Source: Devosia sp. YR412 (GTDB lineage Bacteria > Pseudomonadota > Alphaproteobacteria > Rhizobiales > Devosiaceae). From it: a DNA stretch of 64,000 nucleotides. The translations under genes and the position numbers were made by a program. This document shows positions 18,383 through 31,007 of the stretch, piece after piece. Every line of letters starts with the position of its first letter. Position 1 is the stretch's first letter. Location of the stretch: contig NZ_FOFL01000008.1 of the NCBI RefSeq assembly GCF_900110945.1, positions 31,469-95,468 of the forward strand. The letters run 5' to 3'. Below the pieces are notes generated by a model. The model made no database searches. It saw nothing but the letters and a program-made list of their open reading frames with translations, and was not told where the DNA came from.

Positions 18383-18616
18383 TTACGCTTCACCCGCCGT
18401 GTTCGCCTCGAGCCAAGCCTCGATATCGTCAAGCGATGCCGAAAACGGCTTGGGCACATTCCCGTACAAAATCTTGTATTCTTCGTCGCGGATCTGATGA
18501 CCGCCGGCGGTTCCCAGCACCTTCATCTTATCGTCGGTGAGAATGGTGAGACCATAACGCGTCGCATAGCGCTTGAGCCGGCGCATGCGCGACACATCAA
18601 ATTCCTTGCGGCTCAT
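18383..18616 (-). CDS. Small hypothetical protein
   Basis: 77 residues starting MSRKEFDVSRMRRLKRYATRYGL, basic at the N-terminus and acidic at the C-terminus (DDIEAWLEANTAGEA). The start at 18616 has AGGGAAG upstream; a longer in-frame extension has no support. No family is recognised, although the small, mixed alpha/beta-looking sequence suggests a soluble protein. It is transcribed divergently from the EamA transporter gene. Confidence 0.7.
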   Translation of the reverse strand: MSRKEFDVSRMRRLKRYATRYGLTILTDDKMKVLGTAGGHQIRDEEYKILYGNVPKPFSASLDDIEAWLEANTAGEA

Positions 18617-18794
18617 GGGGCTTCCCTTTCCACTGGGTCCAGACAGGCCGCAGGCCATAGCAGGGCAAGCCTGTCTGGTCGAGCCTGATCTGGCCTGCAC
18701 GATTGCTTGGCTGTGGCCGCCAGCCGGCCGAATGGCTATAGCGGGCTGCCGATCTCCGCGATGTCACACGAGTCGGCGCGAGCAGGAGCCTGAC

Positions 18795-19730
18795 TTGAAT
18801 AGCCCTTTGAGCCGGTTGCAGGACCGGCGCGTTGTCGTGGCGATCGCCCTGTTGTGTTGCCTGCTGTGGGGCAGCGCGGTTCCCGCCGTCAAATATGGCT
18901 ATGAGCTGTTCGCACTGGCGCCATCGGATACACCATCCATTATGGTGTTTGCTGGCGTGCGCTTCGTGCTGGCCGGTGCCATGCTGCTGCTGTTTGGCCT
19001 CATCCGTGCGCAACGGGTGGTCCAGCCACCGGCACAGATGTCGCGCCTGCTGCTGCTTGGCCTCGTCTCAACCGGTGCGCAATATCTGTTCTTCTATGTC
19101 GGCCTGGCACATTCCACCGGCGTCAAGGTATCCATCATCTCGGCCACCAGCACGTTCTTTTCGGTGCTGCTGGCGCATTTTCTGTTGGCCAATGACCGTC
19201 TCAGCTGGCAACGGGTGATTGGCTGCCTGCTCGGCTTTTCCAGCGTGCTCATCGTCAATCTGGCTTCGCCGATCGACAACAGCATTTCCTTTCTCGGCGA
19301 GGGTTTTGTGCTGGCCGCAGCGCTGCTGTTCTCGATCGGCACGCTTTATGGGCGCGGTATCAGCCAGCAGGTGGACACCGGGTTGATGACGGGCTGGCAA
19401 TTGCTGCTGGGTGGCCTGGCTCTGCTATCGGTTGGCCTGCTGGCCGGTGGGCACTTCAGCGTGCCAAGCGTCGGTGCAGCCGTGCTGCTGGCCTATCTGG
19501 CGGCAATCTCCGCGCTGGCCTTTTCGCTCTGGGGCCTGCTGCTCAAGCACAATCCGGTCGGCGTGGTCGCAATCTTCAACTGCGCCATCCCGATCTTCGG
19601 CATTTCGCTGTCGGGCGTGATCCTCGGCGAGAACATCGTGCAGTGGAACAATCTCGCCGCACTGGCCTTGGTCACGTCGGGCATCTGGCTGGTGACCGCC
19701 CGGAAATACTCAGTGCCGCCGGTGAGCTGA
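18795..19730 (+). CDS. EamA/DMT-family metabolite transporter
   Basis: 311 residues and ten predicted membrane helices in two EamA repeats. The first repeat starts VVVAIALLCCLLWGSAVPAVKYGYELF, and the second ends CAIPIFGISLSGVILGENIV and LALVTSGIWLVTA. These inner-membrane proteins usually export amino acids or other metabolites; the substrate is unknown. The start is TTG 18795, preceded by AGGAG six to seven bases away; the N-terminal 74 codons of the longer ORF overlap the divergent gene and are unlikely. Its TGA ends one base before the tRNA-Ser gene on the other strand. Confidence 0.85.
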   Translation: MNSPLSRLQDRRVVVAIALLCCLLWGSAVPAVKYGYELFALAPSDTPSIMVFAGVRFVLAGAMLLLFGLIRAQRVVQPPAQMSRLLLLGLVSTGAQYLFFYVGLAHSTGVKVSIISATSTFFSVLLAHFLLANDRLSWQRVIGCLLGFSSVLIVNLASPIDNSISFLGEGFVLAAALLFSIGTLYGRGISQQVDTGLMTGWQLLLGGLALLSVGLLAGGHFSVPSVGAAVLLAYLAAISALAFSLWGLLLKHNPVGVVAIFNCAIPIFGISLSGVILGENIVQWNNLAALALVTSGIWLVTARKYSVPPVS

Positions 19731-19731
19731 T

Positions 19732-19819
19732 TGGCGGAAGGGGTGGGATTCGAACCCACGGATGCTTGCACATCGGCGGTTTTCAAGACCGCTGCAATCG
19801 ACCACTCTGCCACCCTTCC
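19732..19819 (-). tRNA. tRNA-Ser (anticodon TGA)
   Basis: Read on the minus strand, the acceptor GGAAGGG pairs with CCCTTCC, followed by discriminator G and a genomically encoded CCA. The anticodon stem-loop GCGGTCTTGAAAACCGC carries TGA, there is a long serine-type variable arm, and the T arm is GTGGGTTCGAATCCCAC. Length is 88 bases including CCA. The 3' end almost touches the stop of the convergent EamA gene. Confidence 0.95.
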
Positions 19820-19905
19820 GCGGCAGGCCTGGAGCAAAGCGCCAAACCTGCGAAATCAGCGTTTAGCGGGAGAGCGCCGGGCTGTCCAGTCCGGCGCGGT
19901 CTCGT

Positions 19906-20877
19906 TTACGGCAGCAGAACCACCGATCCCGTGGTCTCGCGGGCTTCGAGTGCGCGATGGGCATTGGCGGCTTCGGCCAGCGGGAAGGTGCGGGCCACGT
20001 CGACCTTGATGGCGCCACTCGTGACAGCGGCAAACAGCTTGCCGGCGCCTTCGAGCAGTTCGTCGCGGGTCTGGAAGTAATGCGCCGTGGTCGGGCGCGT
20101 CACATAGAGCGAGCCCTTGCGCGACAGCACGGTGACATCGGGGATGGATACCACGCCCGAGGCATTGCCGAAGCTGACCATCAGCCCGCGTGGGCGCAGG
20201 CAATCGAGCGATTTTTCAAAGGTCGACTTGCCGACGCCGTCATAGACCACGTCGACGCCCCTGCCCCCGGTCAGCTCGCGCACGCGGGCGGCAAAGTCTT
20301 GCGTGGAATAGTTGATAACGTGGTCGCAGCCCTGCGCCTTGGCCAAATCGCATTTCTCATCGCTGCCGGCGGTGCCGATCACGGTGGCGCCAAGCGACTT
20401 GGCCCATTGCGTGGCGATCTGGCCGACGCCGCCGGCGGCCGCGTGCCAGAGAATGGTTTCGTCCTTGGCGAGCGGCCAGGTCTTGAACAGTAGGTAAAAG
20501 GCCGTCAGGCCTTTCAACATGATGGCAGCAGCGGTTTGGTCGGAGACGCCATCGGGAATTGGCACAACGCGATCGGCGACGACGAGGCGTTCATCGGCAT
20601 AGGCGCCGATCTGGCCCTGATAGGCCACGCGATCGCCGAGTTTGAGGCTGGTGACACCCTCGCCTAAAGCGGTAACCACACCGGCACCTTCGCTGCCGGC
20701 AACGAAGGGCGTCTGCATCGGATAGAGGCCGGAGCGCTGGTACGTGTCGATAAAGTTGAGGCCTACAGCGGTTTGGCGGATGGCCACCTGCCCCGGCCCG
20801 GGACTGGCCAGCGGCCAGTCCTCGACGCTCAGGGCCTCTGGACCACCGGTCTGGTGGACAACGACAGCCCGGGTCAC
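19906..20877 (-). CDS. NADPH:quinone oxidoreductase (MDR family, zinc-free)
   Basis: 323 residues. The N-terminal half has the quinone-reductase pattern GPEALSVEDWPLASPGPGQVAIRQTAVGLNFIDTYQRSGLY. The Rossmann half has AAAGGVGQIATQWAKSLGA, the NADPH-binding motif of this subfamily, and GGRGVDVVYDGVG. Cysteines for zinc binding are absent, as in QorA. It probably performs one-electron reduction of quinones in the cytosol. The start is GTG 20875-20877, inside the stop of the terC gene (TGA overlap), so the two are co-transcribed with terC first. Confidence 0.88.
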   Translation of the reverse strand: MTRAVVVHQTGGPEALSVEDWPLASPGPGQVAIRQTAVGLNFIDTYQRSGLYPMQTPFVAGSEGAGVVTALGEGVTSLKLGDRVAYQGQIGAYADERLVVADRVVPIPDGVSDQTAAAIMLKGLTAFYLLFKTWPLAKDETILWHAAAGGVGQIATQWAKSLGATVIGTAGSDEKCDLAKAQGCDHVINYSTQDFAARVRELTGGRGVDVVYDGVGKSTFEKSLDCLRPRGLMVSFGNASGVVSIPDVTVLSRKGSLYVTRPTTAHYFQTRDELLEGAGKLFAAVTSGAIKVDVARTFPLAEAANAHRALEARETTGSVVLLP

Positions 20878-21818
20878 TTCGGAGCCTTGGGCTTGCGCGG
20901 TGCCGACTTCGGGCGGGCCTGGGCCTTGGCCTGCGGCGTGGCGCGCGTCTTGGCTGCGGCTGCCACTGGTGTGGCCGCCTTGGTGGTCGCGGCAGCCGGC
21001 TTGCGGGTTACGGCAGCGACGCCAGCAGCGGACGAGACCGAGCCGGTGTCACCAGTAAACGGCGTAAAGTCATGCTTGCCGGCCGGCTTGCCGCCGAGAC
21101 GAACCTTGCGCTGCTTGGCAAAAATGTTGACCGCCTCGACCAGCACGGAAAAGCCCATGGCGGCGTAGATATAGCCCTTTTCGATGTGGAAGCCGGTGCC
21201 ATCGGCAACCAGCGACACGCCGATCAGCAACAGGAAGGACAGGGCCAGCATCTTGGTGGTGGGGTGATCGGCAACGAATTTGGCGATCGGGCCGGAGGCG
21301 ACGAACATCACGCCCACGGCGACCAGCACGGCCGCAACCATGACGAAGACCTGGTCGGCGGGGACCATGCCAACGGCGGTGATGATCGAATCGATCGAGA
21401 ACACCATGTCGATGACGACGATCTGCACGAGGATCGCCTGCAGCGAGGCTTTCACCACATCGCCGACGCCCACTTCGTGGTTGTCCTCGATGGCGGCATG
21501 CATTTCATGCGTCGCCTTGTAGATCAGGAAGCCGCCACCGGCGATCAGGATGATGTCTTTCCAGGAGAAGTCCTGGCCGAAGGCGGAAAAGACCGGGTCC
21601 TGCAGCTGGACGATCCAGCTGATCAGGAACAGCAGGATGATGCGGAAGACCAGCGCCAGGCCAATGCCGAGCTTGCGGGCGAATTCGGCCTGCTCGCGCG
21701 GCAGGCGCGACACCAGCACCGAAATGAAGACGATATTGTCGATGCCCAGAACGATCTCCATGATCGTCAGAGTACCGAAGGCGACCCAGACGGCGGGATC
21801 GGCCAGTAGTTCGAACAT
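20874..21818 (-). CDS. TerC-family integral membrane protein
   Basis: About 314 residues and seven membrane helices, with the family signature EIVLGIDNIVFI and a second acidic motif VIDMVFSIDSIITAVG, whose Asp residues are thought to handle Mn2+ or related cations. The C-terminal ~70 residues form a long Ala/Lys/Pro-rich cytosolic tail (PAAATTKAATPVAAAAKTRA) that is not part of the family core. ATG 21818 has GGAG eight bases upstream; ATG 21830 is in frame. No manganese riboswitch is recognisable upstream. It is followed by a coupled quinone reductase gene. Confidence 0.88.
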   Translation of the reverse strand: MFELLADPAVWVAFGTLTIMEIVLGIDNIVFISVLVSRLPREQAEFARKLGIGLALVFRIILLFLISWIVQLQDPVFSAFGQDFSWKDIILIAGGGFLIYKATHEMHAAIEDNHEVGVGDVVKASLQAILVQIVVIDMVFSIDSIITAVGMVPADQVFVMVAAVLVAVGVMFVASGPIAKFVADHPTTKMLALSFLLLIGVSLVADGTGFHIEKGYIYAAMGFSVLVEAVNIFAKQRKVRLGGKPAGKHDFTPFTGDTGSVSSAAGVAAVTRKPAAATTKAATPVAAAAKTRATPQAKAQARPKSAPRKPKAPK

Positions 21819-21988
21819 TGTCGGCTCCATTTCGAGTTTTGTTGGTGTCTATCTAAGCAGAGCCTGTCGTGGGGGAAAGGCTTTACAGCAGGGTTTTCCG
21901 CCAAGTGCGGCATTGGGCAGCATAAAGCAGGTGCCGCAAGGCTGGCTTCGGCCTTGCAGCGGGTGGTAATCTACGGACCACAGTCCTT

Positions 21989-22444
21989 ATGAGTGACCGC
22001 ATGGAATCGTTCAGCCCGCTTTCTGCTGCCCTGGGCGGCAGCCTCATTGGCCTCGCCGCCGCCGTGCTTTGGCTCGGCAATGGCCGCATCGCCGGCATCT
22101 CCGGAATTTTTGGCCAGGTGCTGCCGCCGGCCGGCAGCACGCTCTGGCGTGTGGTGTTTCTGGTGGCGCTGGTGGCCGGGACATTCGTCACTGCACAGCT
22201 GTTTCCGGGGCTCGCCGCAAATGGTGTGCGCTTGGTTGAAGCGCCAGCCGCATGGGGCGTGCCGACGCCGATCTGGCTGGCCATCGCTGGATTGCTCACG
22301 GGCATCGGCACTCGGATCGGCAATGGCTGCACTTCGGGCCATGGCGTCTGCGGGCTGGCGCGATTGTCGCGGCGTTCGCTGGTCGCCGTGGTGGTGTTCT
22401 TCGGCGTCGCCATCGTCACCGTTGCCGTGACGGGGGTGGTGTGA
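21989..22444 (+). CDS. YeeE/YedE-family sulfur transport protein, first half
   Basis: 151 residues and about four membrane helices. The motif GIGTRIGNGCTSGHGVCGLARLSRRS is the hallmark of YeeE/YedE proteins, which move thiosulfate-like sulfur compounds through cysteine relays; here the key residues are in GCTSGHGVCG. The protein is half the length of single-chain YeeE and is followed by a second half-size protein whose ATG overlaps its TGA. The two probably assemble as one transporter. Confidence 0.87.
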   Translation: MSDRMESFSPLSAALGGSLIGLAAAVLWLGNGRIAGISGIFGQVLPPAGSTLWRVVFLVALVAGTFVTAQLFPGLAANGVRLVEAPAAWGVPTPIWLAIAGLLTGIGTRIGNGCTSGHGVCGLARLSRRSLVAVVVFFGVAIVTVAVTGVV

Positions 22445-22905
22445 TGGCCAGGCTGTCCTATCTTGCCACGGCCGGCGTCAGCGGCGCGCTGTTTGGTGCC
22501 GGTCTCTATGTCTCGCAGATGGTCGACCCGCTGAAGGTGCTGCGCTTCATCGATTTCGGCGCCATTCCGAGCGGCGGCTGGGACCCGAGCCTGGCCTTTG
22601 TCATCGGCCCGGCGATCCTCGTCATGTTCATTGCCGTGCAGATCGGCAAACGGCGGCAGGCACCGGTGTTCGACACAAGCTTCCATGAGCCGCAGGCCAA
22701 GACGATTGACGCGCGGCTGATCGGTGGCGCAGCGCTGTTCGGCATCGGCTGGGGTATGGCCGGCATCTGCCCGGGCCCGGCGCTATCGCTGATCGCCTTC
22801 CTGCCTGACAATCTCTGGATCTTCCTCGTCGCCATGTTTGCCGGCTCCTTTGCCGGCAGCCTGTTGGGCACGAGCGGGTCCAAAACAACGGTGACCGTCC
22901 AATGA
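22444..22905 (+). CDS. YeeE/YedE-family protein, second half (DUF6691)
   Basis: 153 residues and about four membrane helices. GALFGAGLYVSQMVDPLKVLRFIDF and the conserved GIGWGMAGICPGPALSLIAF, with its single cysteine, match the partner half of split YeeE/YedE transporters. The start at 22444 shares a base with the stop of the first half, and its own stop overlaps the ATG of the FAD monooxygenase gene, so three genes are coupled. It presumably completes the sulfur-compound channel. Confidence 0.87.
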   Translation: MARLSYLATAGVSGALFGAGLYVSQMVDPLKVLRFIDFGAIPSGGWDPSLAFVIGPAILVMFIAVQIGKRRQAPVFDTSFHEPQAKTIDARLIGGAALFGIGWGMAGICPGPALSLIAFLPDNLWIFLVAMFAGSFAGSLLGTSGSKTTVTVQ

Positions 22906-24053
22906 GTGCCTATGACGCGGATGCCATCGTGGTCGGTGGCGGGCTGGCTGGTGTGGCTGCGGCGATTGCCGTAGCGCAGACGGGGCTCAAGACCATTCAT
23001 CTTGCGCCCGTCGGGCCGCCGGACCGGCGCACGTCCGCATTGATGATGCCGAGCGTGGATTTCCTCAAGCAGGCCGGCCTGGTGGATGACCCGGCCCAGC
23101 TCGGGCATGCCCTGACGCAGATCCGCATCATCGATGCCACCGGGCGGCTGATCCGTGCGCCGGAGACGCTGTTCGATGCGGGCGAAGCCGGGCTTGAGGC
23201 GTTTGGCTGGAATTTTGCCAATACCACGCTGCTGGAGCGTTTTCATGCCGTGGCGGCGACGCTGGGCAATCTCGAAACCCGTGACCTCGGCGTTACCGCT
23301 CTGCAGGGCACTACGGTCACGCTGACGGATGGCACAACCCTTACGGCGCCTTTGATCATCGGAGCCGATGGCAAGAAGTCGCTGGTGCGCGGCGCGGCGG
23401 GTCTTCGGGCGCGGGAAACTGCGTTCAGCCAGTCGGCGCTGGTCTGCGATCTCGACCTCGGCCGTTCGGTGGGCGGCACGTCGGTGGAATTCCACTATCC
23501 GCAGGGTCCGTTTACGCTGGTGCCGGCCGGCGGCAAGCGCGCCAATCTGGTGTGGATCGACAATCATGCGACGCTGCTGGCGGCCAGGGAGAGTGGGCCG
23601 GAGCGGTTGACGGCAATGCTGCTGGAAAAATCGCAGCGGCTGTTCGGCAGCATCACTTTGGCCAGTTCCGCTTTCGTCTTCCCGCTCAGCACGCTCAGCG
23701 TCGACCAAGCCGGGGCCGATGGCGTGGTGCTGGTCGGCGAAGCGGCGCATGCCTTCCCGCCAATCGGCGCGCAGGGGCTGAATCTAGGCCTGCGCGACGT
23801 GTCCGACCTGGCCGATGCGCTGGCAGCGCAAGATCGCGCCGCGCCAGAATGGGCTGTCAAAGTCAGTGCCGACTATGCCCGCCGTCGGGCCAGCGATCTC
23901 GCGCGCACCGGCAGCATGGTGGATACGCTGTTCCGCTCGCTGCTGGCCGAGATGATCCCGGCGCAGGCGCTGCGGGCCGGCGGCCTCTGGGCCCTCAAGC
24001 TCGCCCCGGCCCTGCGCAAACAGGCTTTTGCCGTCGGCATGGGGCAGCGCTAG
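22902..24053 (+). CDS. UbiH/UbiF-type FAD-dependent monooxygenase
   Basis: 383 residues. There is an N-terminal FAD-binding GxGxxG (VVGGGLAGVAAAIAVAQ), a middle DG motif (LIIGADGKKSLVRG) and the second FAD motif (GVVLVGEAAHAFPPIGAQGLNLGLRDV). These are the order and spacing of ubiquinone-ring hydroxylases. Which ring carbon it hydroxylates cannot be decided. It overlaps the preceding DUF6691 gene by ATGA, an unusual partnership with sulfur transport, and ends at a bidirectional terminator. Confidence 0.87.
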   Translation: MSAYDADAIVVGGGLAGVAAAIAVAQTGLKTIHLAPVGPPDRRTSALMMPSVDFLKQAGLVDDPAQLGHALTQIRIIDATGRLIRAPETLFDAGEAGLEAFGWNFANTTLLERFHAVAATLGNLETRDLGVTALQGTTVTLTDGTTLTAPLIIGADGKKSLVRGAAGLRARETAFSQSALVCDLDLGRSVGGTSVEFHYPQGPFTLVPAGGKRANLVWIDNHATLLAARESGPERLTAMLLEKSQRLFGSITLASSAFVFPLSTLSVDQAGADGVVLVGEAAHAFPPIGAQGLNLGLRDVSDLADALAAQDRAAPEWAVKVSADYARRRASDLARTGSMVDTLFRSLLAEMIPAQALRAGGLWALKLAPALRKQAFAVGMGQR

Positions 24054-24060
24054 CTCCACA

Positions 24061-24094
24061 AAAAAAGGGCGCGGTTTGCACCGCGCCCTTTTCT
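24061..24094. terminator. Bidirectional rho-independent terminator
   Basis: GGGCGCGG (24067-24074) pairs with CCGCGCCC (24081-24088). Six A's precede and TTTTCT follows, so it works on both strands. It separates the convergent UbiH-like and IalB-family genes. Confidence 0.92.
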
Positions 24095-24115
24095 CAAACT
24101 CTATTTGCCTGACGC

Positions 24116-24844
24116 TTATGGCGTCGCAGGTGCAGCAGCCGGGGCTTCGGTTCCCGCAGCCGGTGCGGTACCGCCATTGAGCTGCTGGCGCAGCGTCTCG
24201 GCGCGATCCTGCAGCACCTGCTCCAGCGCGTTCTCGCCCGAGGTTTCCTGACGGAATTCGTCGAAGGTCAGCGCAGCATCGCCATCATAGGCCGAAGTGA
24301 AGCCGGCCAGGGTGATGTCGATGGTCAGGTCCTGGTTCTGGCGGTTCTTGGCGGTCAGCTTGAGCACGCCGCCCTTCTTGAGCGAGTTCACATACTGCTC
24401 GTTGATCACCAGCTGGGTGGCGCAAGAGGTCGGGTCGCACAGCATATAGGGCACGCGGATCGGCTTGGCGCCGTCGATCTGCCAGGTCAGGCCGAAGGGC
24501 AGCAGCACGCCGAGCGGAACGGCAGCAACGGCCAACAGGCGCGATTCCTGGCCCGGATCGTCACGCAGCAGGAAGGAGCCGAGGAACTGGCCGTTGGCCA
24601 GGACGACCTGGCGCATGATGCAGGCCTTCTGGCCATCGGGCAGCGGATCGCAGACCTTCAGCCAGTTCTGGTTGCCGGCAGAATTATCGGCGGGTGCAGC
24701 CGGGGTGCCGGCAGCAGGGGCCTCAGCGGCTGGCGCTTCCACTGCGGGCGCAGCAGGAGCAGCCTCCTGGGCGAAAGCCGACAGCGGGGACAGCATGAGC
24801 GCGGCCACCGCAAAACCAGCGACGAGAGGTTTCCTGATGTTCAT
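24116..24844 (-). CDS. Invasion-associated locus B (IalB) family protein
   Basis: 242 residues. It has a Sec signal peptide (MNIRKPLVAGFAVAALMLSPL to AFA-QE), then an Ala/Pro-rich linker (~28-58), then the IalB domain. Its cysteine pairs (KVCDPLPDGQKACIM and YMLCDPTSCATQL) probably form disulfides. The C-terminus is again Ala/Pro-rich. IalB proteins are periplasmic or outer-membrane-associated and widespread in free-living Hyphomicrobiales; the name comes from Bartonella and implies no virulence here. It is a single gene between a terminator and mfd. Confidence 0.88.
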   Translation of the reverse strand: MNIRKPLVAGFAVAALMLSPLSAFAQEAAPAAPAVEAPAAEAPAAGTPAAPADNSAGNQNWLKVCDPLPDGQKACIMRQVVLANGQFLGSFLLRDDPGQESRLLAVAAVPLGVLLPFGLTWQIDGAKPIRVPYMLCDPTSCATQLVINEQYVNSLKKGGVLKLTAKNRQNQDLTIDITLAGFTSAYDGDAALTFDEFRQETSGENALEQVLQDRAETLRQQLNGGTAPAAGTEAPAAAPATP

Positions 24845-24990
24845 AGAATTTCCTTGGCTTCTTTGGCGGTCCCGGATGGCTTGGCGCCACCTTGAGAATT
24901 GAACTGCCCTTCAAGTGCTGAATTCGGGCAATAACATGACCATGACACCTTGCAAAAGGATTATGGCGAGAGAGGGTTGATACGGATGGT

Positions 24991-28472
<3,482 letters not shown>

Positions 28473-28476
<4 letters not shown>

Positions 28477-28763
28477 TTGGCCAAACGTGCCTGATGGTCG
28501 GCGATCACTTCGGCGAGGAAGGCGCGGTCGACATAGTCGGGCGGCTCTTCCGACCCCATCACCCATTTGAGCAGCGGCGGGTCTTCCTCGTTCATCAGGG
28601 CTTCCAGCCGATCAAGACCTTTTTCGTCCAGCGCTTCGGTATGCGCGTCGGCATAGGGGCCGAGGATCAGGTCCATCTCCTTGGTGCCGCGATGCCAGGC
28701 ACGGTAACGGAGCTTCTTGCGTCGCATGGAAATATCTTCACCGGCAGTCATTTGACGCACCAT
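28473..28763 (-). CDS. sdhE: Succinate dehydrogenase assembly factor 2 (SdhE/CptB family)
   Basis: 96 residues. The RGTKEMDLILG motif near residues 25-35 is the FAD-transfer signature of SdhE (Sdh5), which flavinylates succinate dehydrogenase, and LEALMNEEDPPLLKWVMG completes the family. An AGGA sits close upstream of ATG 28763; a later in-frame ATG would shorten it to about 84. It is coupled to mfd by a four-base overlap, a linkage common in Alphaproteobacteria, and divergent from recG. Confidence 0.93.
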
Positions 28764-28894
28764 GATCCTGAAAGTGTTCTCGATTTGGTCGCATTGTTTA
28801 CGCGGATTGCTTAGGCTTGTCAGCCACCAATTCCCGAGGGGTGACGGGGTTCCCGCCAGAAGCTAGCTTGCCCATCCAGGAGCCCCGTCGAATC

Positions 28895-31003
28895 GTGAGC
28901 CGTCCCGAAAGCCTATCGCCGCTGTTTGCCTCGCTGCACTCCATCAAGGGTGTCGGCGACAAATTGGCTGTCCTGCTGACCAAGTTCTTCGGCGCCCCGG
29001 ACGGCCAGGAAGCCATTGCGCTCGATATATTGATGCATATGCCGTCGGGCGTGGTGGATCGGCGCCGGCAGGTCGGCATTGCCGAGGCCTATCTCAACCA
29101 GATCGTCACGCTAAAGCTGCACATCGACCGGCACCAGCCACCACCACAAGGCAAGCCGCATGTGCCGCATCGGGTGTTTGCCCATGACGACACCGGCGAC
29201 ATGCAGCTGGTATTCTTCCGCGCCCAGGGAGGCTGGGTCGAAAAGGCGCTGCCGGTGGGCGAAGAGCGCTATGTCTCGGGCACCATCGGCTTCTTCAACG
29301 GCGAGAAGCAGATCACCCATCCCGACTATATTGTCGAGGAAGACAAGTTCGCCACGCTCCCACTGGTTGAGCCGGTCTATCCGCTGACCCAGGGGCTCAG
29401 TTCCAAGGCGCTGGCCAAGCTGGTGCGCCAGGTGGTCGACAGCGTCCCCGAGCTGCCCGAATGGATCAACGCCGAGACCATGGCGCAGCGCAAATGGCCG
29501 AGCTTTGTCGACGCGATGCGCATGGTGCATCTGCCGACCAACCCGGACGAGGCGCAGCTGTGGTCCCCTGCCCGTATGCGACTGGCTTATGACGAATATC
29601 TGGCCGGGCAGATCACGCTGCAGTTGATCCGCTCGAGCATGACCCGGGAAAGCGGCATCGCGCGGCGATTCACCGGCTCCATCACCTATCGCGTCACCAA
29701 GGCGCTCCCCTTTTCGCTGACCGAAGGCCAGCAGCAGGCCGTGGATGAAATTCGCGCCGACCTCGCCTCGCCCGACCGCATGTCGCGGCTGCTGCAGGGC
29801 GATGTGGGCGCCGGCAAGACCGTGGTGGCGCTGATGGCCATGGCGGCGGTTGCCGAAGGTGGTGCCCAATCGGCGCTGATGGCGCCGACAGAGCTACTAG
29901 CCTCACAGCACTTCAAGACCTTAAAGCCACTGTGCGACGCCGTCGGGCTGGGCTGCGAACTGCTGACAGGCAAGATGCCGGCGGCCGAACGCCGGGCCAA
30001 GCTGGCCGGCATTGCCAATGGTGATACGACCGTCGTCGTCGGCACCCATGCGCTGTTCCAGTCGGGCGTCGAGTTCCACAATCTGGGCCTGACTGTGGTC
30101 GACGAGCAGCATCGCTTCGGCGTGCATCAGCGGCTGGCACTCTCCGACAAGGGCAAGCATACCGACCTCTTGGTGATGACCGCCACACCTATCCCCAGAA
30201 CGCTCGTCCTGACCCACTTTGGTGACATGTCGGTTAGCATATTGCGGGAAAAGCCAAAGGGCCGCCAACCTATTGATACGGCAGTATTATCCATCGGCGA
30301 CTACCCCCGTGTCATCGCCCGCCTGCAGGCGCGCCTGGGTGAAGGCGCGCAGGCCTTCTGGGTCTGCCCGCTGGTCGAGGAAAGCGAGCATCTGCAGGTG
30401 GTTGCTGCCGAAGACCGTTTCGCCGAGCTGCAGAAAGTCTTCGGCGACGAGGTCGCTTTGGTGCATGGCCGGATGAGCGCCGCCGCCAAGCAGGAAGTGA
30501 TGCAGCGCTTTTCGGCCAATGAACTCAAGCTGTTAGTCGCCACCACGGTGATTGAAGTCGGCGTCGATGTGCCCAATGCGTCGATCATGATCATCGAACA
30601 CGCCGAACGCTTCGGCCTCGCCCAATTGCACCAGCTGCGCGGCCGTGTTGGTCGCGGCTCGCAGCGCTCGGCCTGCCTGCTGCTCTACAAGGACCCGCTG
30701 AGCCAGACCGCGCAGGCACGGCTCGAAACCATCAAATCCAGCGAAGATGGTTTCGAAATCGCCGAACGCGACCTCGAATTGCGCGGCCAGGGCGACGTGC
30801 TCGGCACAAGACAATCCGGCATGCCCGGCTATCGGTTGGCCGTTCCGGACGTGCACCGCCACCTACTGGATTTCGCCCATGACGACGCCAAGGCGCTGCT
30901 GACCGCCAATCCGGCGCTCAAGGGGCCGGATGGCGAAGCCGCCCAGACCCTGCTGTATTTGTTCAGGAAAGACTTGGCGATCCCGCTGATCCGGGCGGGA
31001 TAG
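28895..31003 (+). CDS. recG: ATP-dependent DNA helicase RecG
   Basis: About 702 residues. A wedge/OB domain (~60-160; LNQIVTLKLHIDRH, VFAHDDTGDMQLVFF) leads into the helicase core. Walker A is GDVGAGKTVVALMAMAA, the DEQH box TVVDEQHRFGVHQR, motif III TATPIPRTL and motif VI LRGRVGRGSQRSAC. RecG reverses stalled forks and branch-migrates junctions. I prefer GTG 28895, because homologues start at xxPLFASLxSIKGVG and AGGAG lies about twelve bases before it; TTG 28817 would add 26 residues. It is convergent with glmS across four bases. Confidence 0.95.
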   Translation: MSRPESLSPLFASLHSIKGVGDKLAVLLTKFFGAPDGQEAIALDILMHMPSGVVDRRRQVGIAEAYLNQIVTLKLHIDRHQPPPQGKPHVPHRVFAHDDTGDMQLVFFRAQGGWVEKALPVGEERYVSGTIGFFNGEKQITHPDYIVEEDKFATLPLVEPVYPLTQGLSSKALAKLVRQVVDSVPELPEWINAETMAQRKWPSFVDAMRMVHLPTNPDEAQLWSPARMRLAYDEYLAGQITLQLIRSSMTRESGIARRFTGSITYRVTKALPFSLTEGQQQAVDEIRADLASPDRMSRLLQGDVGAGKTVVALMAMAAVAEGGAQSALMAPTELLASQHFKTLKPLCDAVGLGCELLTGKMPAAERRAKLAGIANGDTTVVVGTHALFQSGVEFHNLGLTVVDEQHRFGVHQRLALSDKGKHTDLLVMTATPIPRTLVLTHFGDMSVSILREKPKGRQPIDTAVLSIGDYPRVIARLQARLGEGAQAFWVCPLVEESEHLQVVAAEDRFAELQKVFGDEVALVHGRMSAAAKQEVMQRFSANELKLLVATTVIEVGVDVPNASIMIIEHAERFGLAQLHQLRGRVGRGSQRSACLLLYKDPLSQTAQARLETIKSSEDGFEIAERDLELRGQGDVLGTRQSGMPGYRLAVPDVHRHLLDFAHDDAKALLTANPALKGPDGEAAQTLLYLFRKDLAIPLIRAG

Positions 31004-31007
31004 CGCC

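Noticed and set aside
21819..21988. Manganese (yybP-ykoY) riboswitch before terC
   Set aside because: The short gap shows no paired leader with the conserved loops.
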